From Mrakia gelida (taxonomy: Eukaryota; Basidiomycota; Tremellomycetes; Cystofilobasidiales; Mrakiaceae), in contig BRON01000003.1 of assembly GCA_024345305.1 (NCBI GenBank), positions 1,302,001 through 1,366,000 on the forward strand: a stretch of 64,000 nt of DNA, given 5' to 3'. Below the pieces are notes generated by a model. That model searched no databases and was not told the origin of the DNA. It saw nothing but the letters and a program-made list of their open reading frames with translations. Positions 54,369 to 64,000 of this stretch are shown here, piece by piece; position 1 is the stretch's first letter; every line of letters begins with the position of its first letter. Made by a program: the position numbers and the translations under genes.

Positions 54369-55606
54369 TTAGTACTGAAGAGAAGACGAAAGGAAGGTCA
54401 GCTCCGAAGACTCGTCGAGCTCAACATCTCGTCCCTCCCTCCCTCGTCGACCAGCGACCACGAGATCGAGAGCAACGTACAGAAACGTTCAAAGCATCCA
54501 AAGCCTTCTTCGCGAGTCTGCAGACGCAACCCAAGCCAGCAAAGTCAGCTCCGAGCTCCAAAACGAGGGAGCGAAAAGAAGAGACGAGGGAGGGAGACAG
54601 GGAGACGTCGAGCTCACGCGTGCTTCAAACTCTTCTTACTCTCCTCTCCCTCAACCCTCCCCTTCACCTCCCCATCCACCTCCACCTCCCCTTCAAACCT
54701 CGGCGCATGAGGTGGTCCCGTCATCTTAGTCCTCACAAACTCAACCGTCTTCCCATTCTTCACCCTCCACTCCTCCAAGATAGCTCCGTACGCAACGAAC
54801 GTCCCCTCCAGCACCTCCCTCGTCTTCCTCGACTTCGCCGACTCCGTACTCTTGCTCTTCAGTTCCTCGTACGCCAGCTCCAGCAGCGGGCTGTAGACTT
54901 TATGGAGCCAGTCGATAGCGGTGAGGAGGGAGGAGTGTTTCGTTAGGGCCCAGACGTAGGCTTCGAAAAGGTCGGCACCGAGGGAGGGGTTGAGCCGAAG
55001 AGTGTGGATCTGGGAGGGGTGGGCGAGGAGGTGAGAGGGGAGGGAGTAGGCTCGAGAAAGTTCGGAGAGGGTAGCTTTGTTGCCGACGAGGATGTCGAAG
55101 ATCGTCTGAAGAGGCAAGGGAGGAGGTGGTGAGCTCGAACTTCGAGTCCGAGAGAGATCGGAGCGATGACGGTGAAAGGAAGCTTTTTTCAAAGCTCACC
55201 GTCATAGACCCAACAGTGAGGGAAGGGTGCTTCTCCTCTATGAGCATCGAGAGAGCGATTCCGATGACTCTGTCGCCTTGAGGAACGACGAACAGAGAGG
55301 AGGGAGGAGGTCAGCTCGAGCTCGAATCAACGCTGCCACTCCCCCGTCCTCCAAAGAAGCGAGAGGAACGACGCTCACCATGAAACTCAAACCTCTCGTT
55401 ATCGAGCACCTGAGCATCCTCGAAGGTTTGCCCGACTCTGACGACGAAGGAAGTGTGGGTGAACGCGATTCGATGAAGTTCAGGAGAGATCTCCGGGAGG
55501 GGAGGAAGAGAGGCGGAGCTGGAGTTGAGACTCTTGAGATGGGCAATGTAGCGAGGGAAGGGAGTGAGAACGGGAGAGGAGAGGAGATCGGGCGCAGTGG
55601 TGGCCA
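54369..55606 (-). CDS. RNase III-domain protein, mitochondrial ribosomal mL44/MRPL3-like
   Basis: Start at 55606 (MATTAPDLLSSPVLTPFPRY). The RNase III domain reads ISPELHRIAFTHTSF, then across an intron VLDNERFEFHGDRVIGIALS, MLIEEKHPSLTVGSMT, TIFDILVGNKATLSELSRAY, and LGADLFEAYVWALTKH. A dsRNA-binding-like end follows: EVLEGTFVAYGAILEEWRVK, NGKTVEFVRTKMTGPPHAPR, FEGEVEVDG, and the small exon LAKKALDALNVS, stop TAA at 54369-54371. RNase III fold plus dsRBD at about 300 residues is the size of mL44/Mrpl3 of the mitochondrial large subunit. In most mL44 proteins the catalytic acids are lost; here NERxEFxGD and ADLFEAYVWAL keep all of them. A cellular RNase III remains possible. Five exons. Confidence 0.75.
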
Positions 55607-56419
55607 TTTTGAGAGCGGAAGAGAAGATGGGAGAGGTGGAGGAGGGAGATGTGGTCAAGAGAGAGATGGAGGAAGATCGAGCTCCCCTCTCCTGTCTTCC
55701 TTTTCGTCGGAGGCAATGAGCAAAGAGAGATCACAGCAGATCTTAGAGAGCCTCTTTCTCTGCGTGCTGGACATCTCTCAGTTTTCAGCAAACTCGAGAA
55801 AGATATGTGAAAAGAAAGAGCTCATCGATCCAACTCGAAGTCCCAAATCGAAATGCGCTCGTCCACCTCCCCTCCTCCTCTCTTCAATCCCTTCCCCTCG
55901 TAGACGACGAATCGAGTCCCTCCCAGCGGCGATGGCGCGCGTCTCCACACCCTTCGGAGTCGAACCGAGGAAGGGAAAGGAGGAACTGAGCAACCCCCGG
56001 AGCGAGTCTCGAACTCGAAAGGCGGTCCGGTCGCGTCGCGTCGAAAGGAAGGAAGGGTCCACCAAAGACGATGAGAAGGATTTGACGGGTGCAGTCGACC
56101 GAGGGTAAGGGGAGGGAGGGCTAGAGGAGGGAAGGGGAGGGACGGGGAAGGTGAGTGGGGTCGAAAGGGAGAGAGAACGGAAGGGTGGGTCGTAGGTAGA
56201 AAAATGCAAGTGAGAGTGGGTCGTGAGAAGGAACTACAGTAGTGCGATGCGAGGGTCGTAAATAACAGATGCTAAGCTAGCTGAGGGTGGCGCGAGAACG
56301 GAAGCAGAAGAACTAAGCAAAAGGGAGGGAGGGACGGAGCCCAGGAGGAGGGAGGGGAGGGAGGAGGTGGTGCGCGACGAGGACCGGAAGGGAGGGAGGA
56401 AGGGGCGGAGTCGAGAGGT
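55607..56419. other. Spacer between the RNase III-like and Red1-like genes
   Basis: Both neighbours are on the minus strand. A plus-strand frame from 55717 to about 56108 is open for 130 codons but has no splice, composition or motif support. The right part (56110-56400) is purine-rich on the plus strand. Confidence 0.4.
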
Positions 56420-59400
56420 TCACCGACGGGAATGAAGGAGGGTCGCTGCTCGTTGAGCTACGTCCTGATACGTCCCAGGCTTGTCGGCTTCCCTTGCTGC
56501 TCGAACGACGGTTTTGACGGCGTCGAGAGTCTCTCCGAAAGACTCGAAGATCCCAAGGAGGAAGGTCGCGAGTTCGTCGTCTGTTTCGAATCGAAGAACC
56601 GTCAACGACAAACCCAACCCGACCAAGAAAAGAAAAGAAAGTGCGTCAGTTGATGCACCGCCGTGCGAGCGTAACCTAGAGAGGAGGAAAAAGGAAGAGG
56701 AACAGAACGTTACCAGTCGGCTCCATGTTCTTCCAGTGCAGGTCGTGGCAGCTCGAGTCGGCGCAGATCCCTCCTGACTGTTCGAATCGGCAGAGTTGGC
56801 GTCCTGGGTCGAGATGGCGGGCGGACATGGCCTGGTTTCGAAGCGTGCTGAGCTGAGCGGGAGTAAGAGCGGCGGAGGTGCTGCTGGTCGTCGAGGTGTC
56901 CTTCTTCTTGGATCGAGTGGCTCGAGCAGTCGCAGGCGTAGCTTGAAGAGATGGGTAGGCGGCGAGAGGAGATATGTAGGTCTGGGAGGGGAGAGGAAGA
57001 GGGATAAGAAGGTGATTGAGTCGATGTCGGACGACGAGGCGAACGAACCATGCTGGGAAGCTCTGACTGTGGTGCGGGAGCAGAAGCATCGAGAACGGTC
57101 GAAGAAGTCTGTGGGGAGAAGGAAAGTGGAGAGAAAGAGAGGGTTAGTCGCCATCGAAGCGAGAGAGAGGCGCCTACCGAGATCGCGTCCGACGACTGGG
57201 ATCGAACCTTCTCCGCTTCGTCGTCTTTGGAAGCTGCGAACGAGAATAGAAGTCAGCGATAAGGCCCATCGTGGGATGCATGCGAACAGTAGAACTCGCC
57301 ATCTACGACCACGTTCAACTCTGTATCGAAGAAAGAAAAGAAGAGAGTCAGACGACGCGTCTCGAAATGAAAGAAGGTCGACGAGGCAGCGCACCTTCGT
57401 CTTCATCTACGGAAGCGGCACCAACATCGTTCCCAAAGGCCAATTAGCATCCCTGCTATCGCCACTCCATCCTATCCGACTACGGAAGAGACTCACGAGT
57501 CGCCTCAACGGCAGAGCCTGAAAGAGAAGAAGAGCTGCGAGTCACTTCGTGCTTCCCGACGCGTGCAAGCTTGCCACTCGAGCGTGAAAGAAGGACAGGA
57601 GAACTCACCATCAACAACCTCTCCATTCGCCACCAAATCCTCTAGGAACTCGTCCCTCTCCTCCTCCATCCTCTCCTTCACCTCCTGCAACTGCTCGACC
57701 GCTCCTCTCAACGCTTCCGCACTCCCCTCCCTCTCCGTCTGACCCAGCCCGATCTCCTCCGGATCCGCGGTGGTCGTTGTCGAAGCTCCTTCGCCGAGTC
57801 CTGCTCCTGGAAGGAACGCCTCGGCTTGAGTGACGAGTGCTGAGCTTGAAGCGAGGGGAAGAGGGACGGCCGACTTGAGCGTGGGAGTGGAAGCGTTCGA
57901 CTTGGTTTGCTGGGACGACGACGACGAACGAGACTTCTGCTTGGCTTCCATGGCGGCGATGAGTTGGGTCATTCGTTTGATCTCCTGCTCCTTCTGCTCG
58001 AGTTTCCGTTTGGCTTCGAGGTCGAGTTCCATCGCTGCTGCCGACGAGGCGTCTGGTGTTGAAGGAGAGAAAGCGGCGTTGGACTGGTCGAAGGATCGTC
58101 GGATAGCGGAAGAGGAGGAGGAGGCGAAGGGGAAGGAGGTGCTGGAGTTGAGGGAAGGGGATGGAAGAGCTTGATGGTCGGCGTCCTCGCCGTCAGTTTC
58201 CGAGTCTGAGAGCTCGATCACGAATCGTTTGGGACGGTCTGGGACGAGAGCTCGTCGTTTCCGATGTTGGTGAGTGGAGGGTGCGACGGCGGGGAGAGTA
58301 GTGGTGGGTTTCGAGTCGAAGTCGAGCGCGACGGGTCGTTTCGAGGTCGATGCCTTCTTCGGCTGGGGAATGAAGTCGTCCTTGGTGACCTCGAGGATTT
58401 CGCCACTGTTGCTGGCCTTGAAGGTGGAGGGAGGGAGAGCAGAAGTTCCGGAGATGGGAGAGATGGGTTCCGACTTGATGGGCTCCGTCGAAGAGGTTCC
58501 GAGTCCAGCGAAGAGGACGTTCGACTCGACTCCGACCGCGCCGTCTGGATCGAACATCGTGACGTCCTGATCCTCGTCGTAGTCCTCCAACTCGAGCGAC
58601 GAGTTCTCCTCCTTCGGCGAGATGTCCTTCTCCTCCTCGCACTCCATCGTTCCTCCAGCGAGTTCCAGCCCGATCTTGGCCAACTCCATCTCGATCAACG
58701 ACGCGGCTCCCTGATCGTCGAACTCTCCTTCCTCCTCGACAGGCGTCTTGGTCTCCTCCTTCTCCTCAACCTGCATCCGTTCGACGGCCTTCCCTTTCCC
58801 TTTCCCGTTCTTGTACTTGTCGACGGCGGCTTGCTTGGCTGCAGCCTCGTTCGCCTTCCGTTGCTGTTCCAGTCCGTTCTTTCGAGCGACGAGGAGGGCT
58901 CGACGTTGGGCTTCGATCGACGAGAGATCCGAGGGAAGAGCGACGTTGCGGTTTCCGCCTGGTGGAGAGATGAGCGAGATGACTTCTGATTGGGATGAGT
59001 TGCTGCGAGAGAGGGTAGGAGGGAGGTTGGGGAAGGGAGCGGGTGGAGGGACGTCCTTTCCTGAGCGAGTTGGTTGAGGAGGGAGACGACCGTTTGGCCC
59101 CGTGGATCCTGAGAGCGGTGGTCCTCCGGCGAAGGCGACGGGTGCTGGCATGCCTGAAGGCACGGCTCGAACGTAGTTGGAGGGAGCGGGCTTGAGAGGC
59201 TGAGGAGGGTTGGATTTCGAGGACGAAGCGGTCGGAGGAGACGGGACTCGAGCAGGTTTCTTGTCCGAGTTGACTCGAGAGACGGCTGGAGAGTCAGATG
59301 CTGATGAAGAACGATTCGAGAGGAGAAAGATGAGGGATGAAGAGTTGGTCAGCGACGCGGTCGCGACAAAGGAACGAGGCGAAAGAATGCGAGGGAAGAA

Positions 59401-60514
59401 GAGGCACAAGACTCACGAGAAGGCTCGTCGTAGACTTCGTAGATCGGAGGAGGTCCAGGTAGGTTCGTTGGGAGTCTGATCTTGAGGTCGGTGAAGAGAA
59501 CGAGAACGGCTTCTCTCGAGAGTCCAGACTTGACGAGGTACTCCGGCGACACTCCCCAAGACAAGAGCTCGAGCAACAGCATCCTCGACTCTCCGTAGCT
59601 GTCCTCGGTGGCTGGAAAAGGAGAACCGACGAACGCGGTCAGTTACGGCTCTATGAAGGCAAGAGAAAACTATACAGACGAGCAGTCAACTCACTTCTCA
59701 GCTTTGCAGCTCCTTCCGCGACTGGATCGCTTTTGCCAGAGAAGGACTTGTCGTTCATCGAAGCTGAAGCTTTGCCCTTCTTGTTCTTGTGGATCTTGAT
59801 GGGCCCAGCGTTGACTGCCTCAAGGAAGGCTGAAGAGGGAGGTGGGAAGCGAGGTTCGGCTGATGCTGAAGGAGGGATCGAGAGGGGATGGAAGTGAAGG
59901 TTCGAGGTCGAGGAGGCAGGAGTCGACCCAGGGCGGGATGGAGGAAACGGAGGGAAAGCATGAAGTGGGAGGGTTGCGAGAGGGAGTCCATTCGACGCGA
60001 GGGTTGGAGGAGGCATTCCAGGTAGGATAGCAGAGGGAGGGAGGGGACTCGTCTCGATGGGAGCTGTTGAGGTCGAGAGGGACGAGGTCGAAGGAGGAGA
60101 GAGAGGAGCAGGGTCGTCGTCGCTGATCTCTCCATCCTCCCTCGAGATCTTTTCCGAGCTGCTGGCGGCCTTGAGTGAGTTCCTCTTGGTCTTGACTTCT
60201 CCAGCGACCATGTCGACGTCTCCGTTCTCGTGGATGGGCGTTGTTGCAGACGAAGAAGGAGCGAGAGCTGAACGAGCGCCCTTCTTTGAAGAAGAAGCTT
60301 CCTCTGCTCCGACGAGAGCCGAAGACTTGCGCTTCTTGGTCTTGAGAGCGAGGGACCGGAGGGTAGAGAGAGGATCCGCTGACTTGGACGAGGAAGAGGA
60401 GGCCTTGGTTGATGGTTTAGGGGAGGAGGGAGGAGGGGAAGGAGCGATGACCGTCGAGGAGGAGGAGGTGGTGGAAGTCCTCTGGCTCTGACGAGTTTGA
60501 CGAGGAGTCGTCAT
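56420..60514 (-). CDS. Red1/ZFC3H1-like scaffold of nuclear RNA surveillance
   Basis: Start at 60514 (MTTPRQTRQSQRTSTTSSSS), stop TGA at 56420-56422, about 1,050 residues, about six introns. The N-terminal part is basic, Ser/Pro-rich, with EKISREDGEISDDDP, a motif typical of ZFC3H1/Red1. A helical segment follows (MLLLELLSWGVSPEYLVKSG, LSREAVLVLFTDLKIRL). A long disordered part has RPKRFVIELSDSETDGEDAD and a coiled coil (LEAKRKLEQKEQEIKRMTQL). Near the C-terminus CRFEQSGGICADSSCHDLH gives a C-x8-C-x4-C-x3-H zinc finger as in Red1, and the end is helical (ELATFLLGIFESFGETLDAV). Fission yeast Red1 is the scaffold of MTREC, which hands meiotic and cryptic transcripts to the exosome; ZFC3H1 does this in PAXT. 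The orthology is inferred from finger and layout. Confidence 0.7.
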
Positions 60515-60732
60515 CACGAACAAGTAGATCGATGTATCAAAGTAAGGTGAAGGTGTATGCCGTCGAGGGAGTAAGAGGGAATGAAGCGTAGAGGAGGAGG
60601 AGGAGGAGGGAGTCGAAGTTGGTTCTCAAAAGAGGAAGGACGAAAGCTGGAGGTCTTTGCGGATTCTGGAGCCGGGTCCCTTCCAGCTTCCATCTCCCTT
60701 TTTCAACCACTTTTCTAGACGACCCTGCAGAG
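60515..60732. promoter_or_regulatory. Divergent promoter region of the Red1-like and Sam50 genes
   Basis: Head-to-head spacer of 218 bases that must contain both promoters. No TATA box is evident. Confidence 0.4.
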
Positions 60733-63182
60733 ATGTCTCTCTTTGGTAATCAGGAAGACCCAGAACTAGTGAGTCCAGCTTGATTTATCTTCGAAAGAGC
60801 GGAACGGAAGGCTAACGAGATCCATCTTGTTTGCCCTTCCTTCCTCCTTCTCAAAGCTCGCTCGTCCTCCTCCTCCTCCGTTCGAGTCCTCACCTCACGG
60901 TCCGATACTGAGCGATGGAGAGCCAGCAGGTCTCACGAACAGTCAGTCCGCCATCTCGACTGTCTTCCTGTGCGATTTTTATTGACGTTGCTTCTCTGGT
61001 TGCTTCAGAGGAGCTGTTTAAATGGCAGGAGGAGCGACGTCAAGCTCGCCTTCGAGGGGAGTACGAACGCTCAAGCCGACTGCTCAACGAAGTAGTAAGT
61101 CTATCACCCTCTTTAACTACTAGAAAATGGAGGCTGACTTCCTGTCTATCCGTTCGTAGGTCAACGATAACCTCAAAACCGTCACTCCCCTCTCAGCTCT
61201 TCGAGTTCTCAACACCCAAGCGACTCGAGACTCCTTCCTCTCCTCCCTCTTCTCTCCCCTCCTTCTTCGTCACTCTGCTGGACCTCAAACCCTCGAATCC
61301 CTCTTGTCCCTCACCCAGGAGATTCACGCTACTCTGGCTCCCTTCGGAGTCTTCAAAACGATCGACGTCAGGCTCGAGACGGCTCAGAGTCTGCTCGCGA
61401 AGGATGGAAGTGTCGACGTCGTGGTCGACGTGAAGGAGGCTTCTCGGCTGTCTATCAAGAGTGGGACTGAAGTAGGACAGGCAGAGGGAAACGCTGTGAG
61501 TACTGCGATCGTTGTTCGGCATCAGGAAAGTCGGCAAGGTGAAGTTGTCGCGAGCTCGAGCTCACCATTCGCGTCCCTCCCCTTCTTCTCCCTCCTTCTT
61601 CTTATCTTCTCCAGTACATAACAGCCAACGTCCGAAACGTCTTCGGAGGAGCTGAGACTCTCGGTCTTTCCACCTCGGTGGGAACTAAAACTCGCTCGTC
61701 TTTCGAGGTCAGTCCATCTCCTCCCTCCGTTTCCTTCCGTCTTTCGCGTCGTCGTGTCCTGACCTCCCTGTTTCCACCTTCCTACCCCAGGGAACTCTGC
61801 GAACACCTCTGTTCGCTTCTCCTTTACATTCTCTCGCTCTCTCGGGCTTCTCGTTCGACCGAGACAACACGGCGTTCGCGTCTCATTGGGAGCAGGTGCA
61901 GGGAGCGAAGCTCAGCTACGATGTGAGTTTCTCGCCTCGTCTCGAGCTTTCCTTCCTCAACACTGATTGAAGACCTGACCCGAACCTGCTTCCTTTTGCC
62001 CTTTCAGACCCGGACCTTCCTTGGAGGTCACTCCTTGACGTACGAGGCCACTCAACGAACGCTTCGGAACCTCCTCCCCTCTGCATCGACATCGTTCGTT
62101 CCTCCTTCACTCCTCCTTTCTCATCCACGCCCCGACCTCAAAACTGATCTGACTAATTCTCCTCTCTTCGCTCATTCTACAGGATACGCGAAGCAGCCCG
62201 ACCCGGTCCCTCCATCAAGTCCGCCATCGCACACACCTTCCTTCGAGACACTAGGAACTCAGCCTTCCTCGCTACGAGCGGAAGCTTGTTCAAGGCTACT
62301 CAGGTCAGCCCAGTCCCTCTATCGATTTGCATTCGAGAAGACGTACTGACTCGAGTGCTGTTCTTCGTCCCTCGTTCGCAGGAGCTCGCCGGGTTCGGAG
62401 GAGACGCGAAGCACTTCAAGTCGACGACGGAGACGGCTATGACTCGGGCTCTTGGGAAGGGATACGTGAGTTCCCACTTTTTTAGAACTCATCCGACGTC
62501 TGAAGAAGTCGAAAAGCTGATCAAATTCGCCTCGTTCCCTTTTTTGGTCGTCAGTTCGCGTCCTTCACCACTCGAACAGGTCTCGTTCTCCCTCTCGACC
62601 CCTCAAAAGGAACCCACCTCGTCGACCGAGTCTTCATGGGTGGACCCACTAGCGTGCGAGGTTTCAAGATGAACGGAATGGGTCCTCGGGATGGAGGTAC
62701 GTTCTCTTTTCCTCGACTCGTCGACGCGTCTCGTCCTCGTTCTCGAAGCTGACCTCCCTTGCTCGCGCTGTTCCCAGACGACTCCCTCGGCGGTGAACTC
62801 TCCTACTCCCTCGGTGCTTCCATCTTCGGTCCTCTCCCTCTTCGACCTCAGTGGCCACTGAAACTCCACACTTTCGTCAACGCCGGTCATCTCTCTTCGC
62901 CGACTTCTTGTTCGTGCTTGCTTTCTCCCCTTCGTCTCAACCGTCCCTCGCTGACCTCTCTCTCCCCTCCCCTTCTTCACCTTCGTTCGAACAGACACCT
63001 CCCCCCAAACCATCCTCGCCCCGCTCCTCTCCTCCCCTCCGTCCATCTCAGCCGGAGTCGGGATCGTCTACGACTTCGCGCCCATACGGATCGAGGCCAA
63101 CTTCGTCGTTCCTCTCGTTGGAGGGACTGGAGAGGGATTGTCGAAGGGCTTTGGGTTGGGGATGGGGATGGAGTTCCTCTGA
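60733..63182 (+). CDS. SAM50: Sam50/Tob55, mitochondrial outer-membrane beta-barrel assembly protein
   Basis: Start at 60733 (MSLFGNQEDPEL), stop TGA at 63180-63182, about eleven introns. The N-terminus is followed by EELFKWQEERRQARLRGEYE. A single POTRA domain reads FGVFKTIDVRLETAQSLLAK and DGSVDVVVDVKEASRLSIKS. The Omp85 barrel has YITANVRNVFGGAETLGLST, SVGTKTRSSFEGTLRTPLFA, FSFDRDNTAFASHWEQVQGA, TRTFLGGHSLTYEATQR, IREAARPGPSIKSAIAHTF, LAGFGGDAKHFKSTTETAMT, the lid-loop motif VFMGGPTSVRGFKMNGMGPR, DDSLGGELSYSLGASIFGPL and the last strand GLSKGFGLGMGMEFL. V-R-G-F in loop 6 is the Omp85 hallmark. Sam50 is the core of the SAM complex that folds porin, Tom40 and other barrel proteins into the outer membrane. 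Length near 480 residues, usual for fungi. Confidence 0.95.
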
Positions 63183-63429
63183 GTGTGAGCGAACGAGGGG
63201 AGGAACGAACGAGGGAGGACAGGAGGGAGGAGGGAGGGAGATCTTTGGTTCTTTGATGATGCTCGTTTCAGTGAGTCGTTCGTGGACTTTCTTTCGAACG
63301 AGAGGAGAGGAGAAGGCGAAGCGGCGTTGATCGAGAGAGAGAGACCTAGAAAACAAAGGAGGGAGGGAGCGGGGGACGAAACGAAAAAAGCTAAGCGACG
63401 CGATGCGCGAGCGAACGAGCCAAACCTCG

Positions 63430-64000
63430 TCAAGCCCCTTCTCCCTCAGCCAACTCCCCCTTCAAAGCTCCCCTCTCCGCCTGCAAAGCTCGACTCTCCG
63501 CCTCCAAAGCTCGAACTTCCTCCTTGAACTTCCTCATTCTCGATTCCCTCTCCTTCTTCAACCTCGCACTCTCCTCCTCCAACGCTACCCTCTCCCTCTC
63601 CAACGCCTCGAACCGAGCGAACCACACCCTGTCCTTCTCAGCATACATTTCCTTGATGTAGGCTTCATAGGTCTCGACGACCTTCTCGATGGTGAGTCCT
63701 TCGGTGGCGTCCAGTTGAGCTGAGACTGTGAAAGGGACAGGGACCGGACGATCAGGCACGAGCGTCGTGAGGGAGACAAAAAGTGAGAGAGAGCGAGGAA
63801 AGGAAGGAAGAGACGTACTTTCAGCAGCTCTCTGGGATTTCTTGACCTTGTCTTGCATTTGGAGGGCAGGGAGAGGTGCTGGTGCTCCGACGATGAGTTG
63901 AGCTGGGAGGAGAAGGGGGGAGGGAGGGAGGGGGGTGAGCTTTGACTCGTTTCGAGAGGAACAGCTTCGAGGTTCAGCTCGTGCTCGAACGAACCTGCGT
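63430..64000 (-). CDS. Coiled-coil protein, C-terminal part (runs off the right edge)
   Basis: The last exon reads AQLDATEGLTIEKVVETYEA, YIKEMYAEKDRVWFARFEAL, ERERVALEEESARLKKERES and EVRALEAESRALQAERGALK and stops at 63430-63432. This is a long charged coiled coil. An upstream exon reads QLIVGAPAPLPALQMQDKVK with a CCCAG acceptor on its 5' side, and a GTTCGT donor close to the window edge shows that more exons lie outside. The family cannot be told from this part. It is tail-to-tail with SAM50. Confidence 0.65.
   Translation of the reverse strand, partial: RRFVRARAEPRSCSSRNESKLTPLPPSPLLLPAQLIVGAPAPLPALQMQDKVKKSQRAAESTSLPSFPRSLSLFVSLTTLVPDRPVPVPFTVSAQLDATEGLTIEKVVETYEAYIKEMYAEKDRVWFARFEALERERVALEEESARLKKERESRMRKFKEEVRALEAESRALQAERGALKGELAEGEGA

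Noticed and set aside
55991..56020. tRNA T-arm-like sequence on the minus strand (CGAGTTCGAGACTCG followed by CTCCGGGGG)
   Set aside because: No matching 5' acceptor strand (CCCGGAG) or D-arm lies within tRNA distance on that strand, even allowing a short intron.
55717..56109. Plus-strand frame starting MSKERSQQIL
   Set aside because: Arg/Glu-rich composition, no splice support, no motif, and the region is a plain spacer between two minus-strand genes.

Overview
The window is nuclear DNA of a basidiomycete fungus, most likely a red-yeast type Pucciniomycotina (Microbotryomycetes such as Rhodotorula or Sporobolomyces). The grounds are dense genes on both strands, protein genes cut by many short introns (usually 50-180 bases) with GTGAGT/GTAAGT/GTTCGT donors, a CTGAC-type branch site 15-50 bases before a pyrimidine-rich CAG/TAG acceptor, high GC, and fungal-specific families. 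Nothing was searched against a database. Exon joins were read by eye from splice signals and reading phase. The CDS spans below therefore run from start to stop codon and include introns.

Layout. 1-4049: the edge fragment of a mitochondrial-type protein, an unrecognised mitochondrial-type protein (575-2931, minus) and a membrane-anchored coiled-coil protein (3021-4049, plus). 4303-9524: a Ysc84/SH3YL1 lipid-binding protein diverging from a long Pro/Gln-rich disordered protein. 9525-11629: few protein signals, but a clear U2 snRNA gene at about 10570-10757. 11630-18394: a PA14-containing GH3 beta-glucosidase and a Tsr4/PDCD2 ribosome-assembly chaperone. 19245-23499: the most unusual locus, a secreted histidine-rich repeat protein of 18 exons, nearly all of them in-frame cassettes. 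24027-30170 (minus): a PP2C phosphatase and a NOL8-like nucleolar RRM protein. 30302-38195 (plus): a MYND protein, a GRF-zinc-finger/UIM protein, the Fe-S scaffold Cfd1/NUBP2 and a glutaredoxin-like membrane protein without the catalytic cysteine. 38684-41206 (minus): an amino-acid transporter. 41449-43019: two small unrecognised proteins. 43414-46671 (minus): a LisH/CTLH WD40 protein. 47014-51617: an ATRIP/Rad26-like checkpoint protein. 51699-60514 (minus): a small protein with a reading-frame break, an F-box-like protein, an RNase III-like mitochondrial protein and a Red1/ZFC3H1-like scaffold. 60733-63182: Sam50. 63430 to the edge: a coiled-coil protein.

Most of the window is housekeeping: splicing (U2), nuclear RNA surveillance (Red1-like), ribosome biogenesis (Tsr4, NOL8-like), cytosolic Fe-S assembly (Cfd1), mitochondrial protein assembly (Sam50) and the DNA-damage checkpoint (ATRIP-like). 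I see no operon-like functional cluster and no transposon, CRISPR array or integrated virus. The best candidate for something undescribed is the histidine-rich exon-cassette gene. Next are the palindrome-rich introns and the frame break at 52193.
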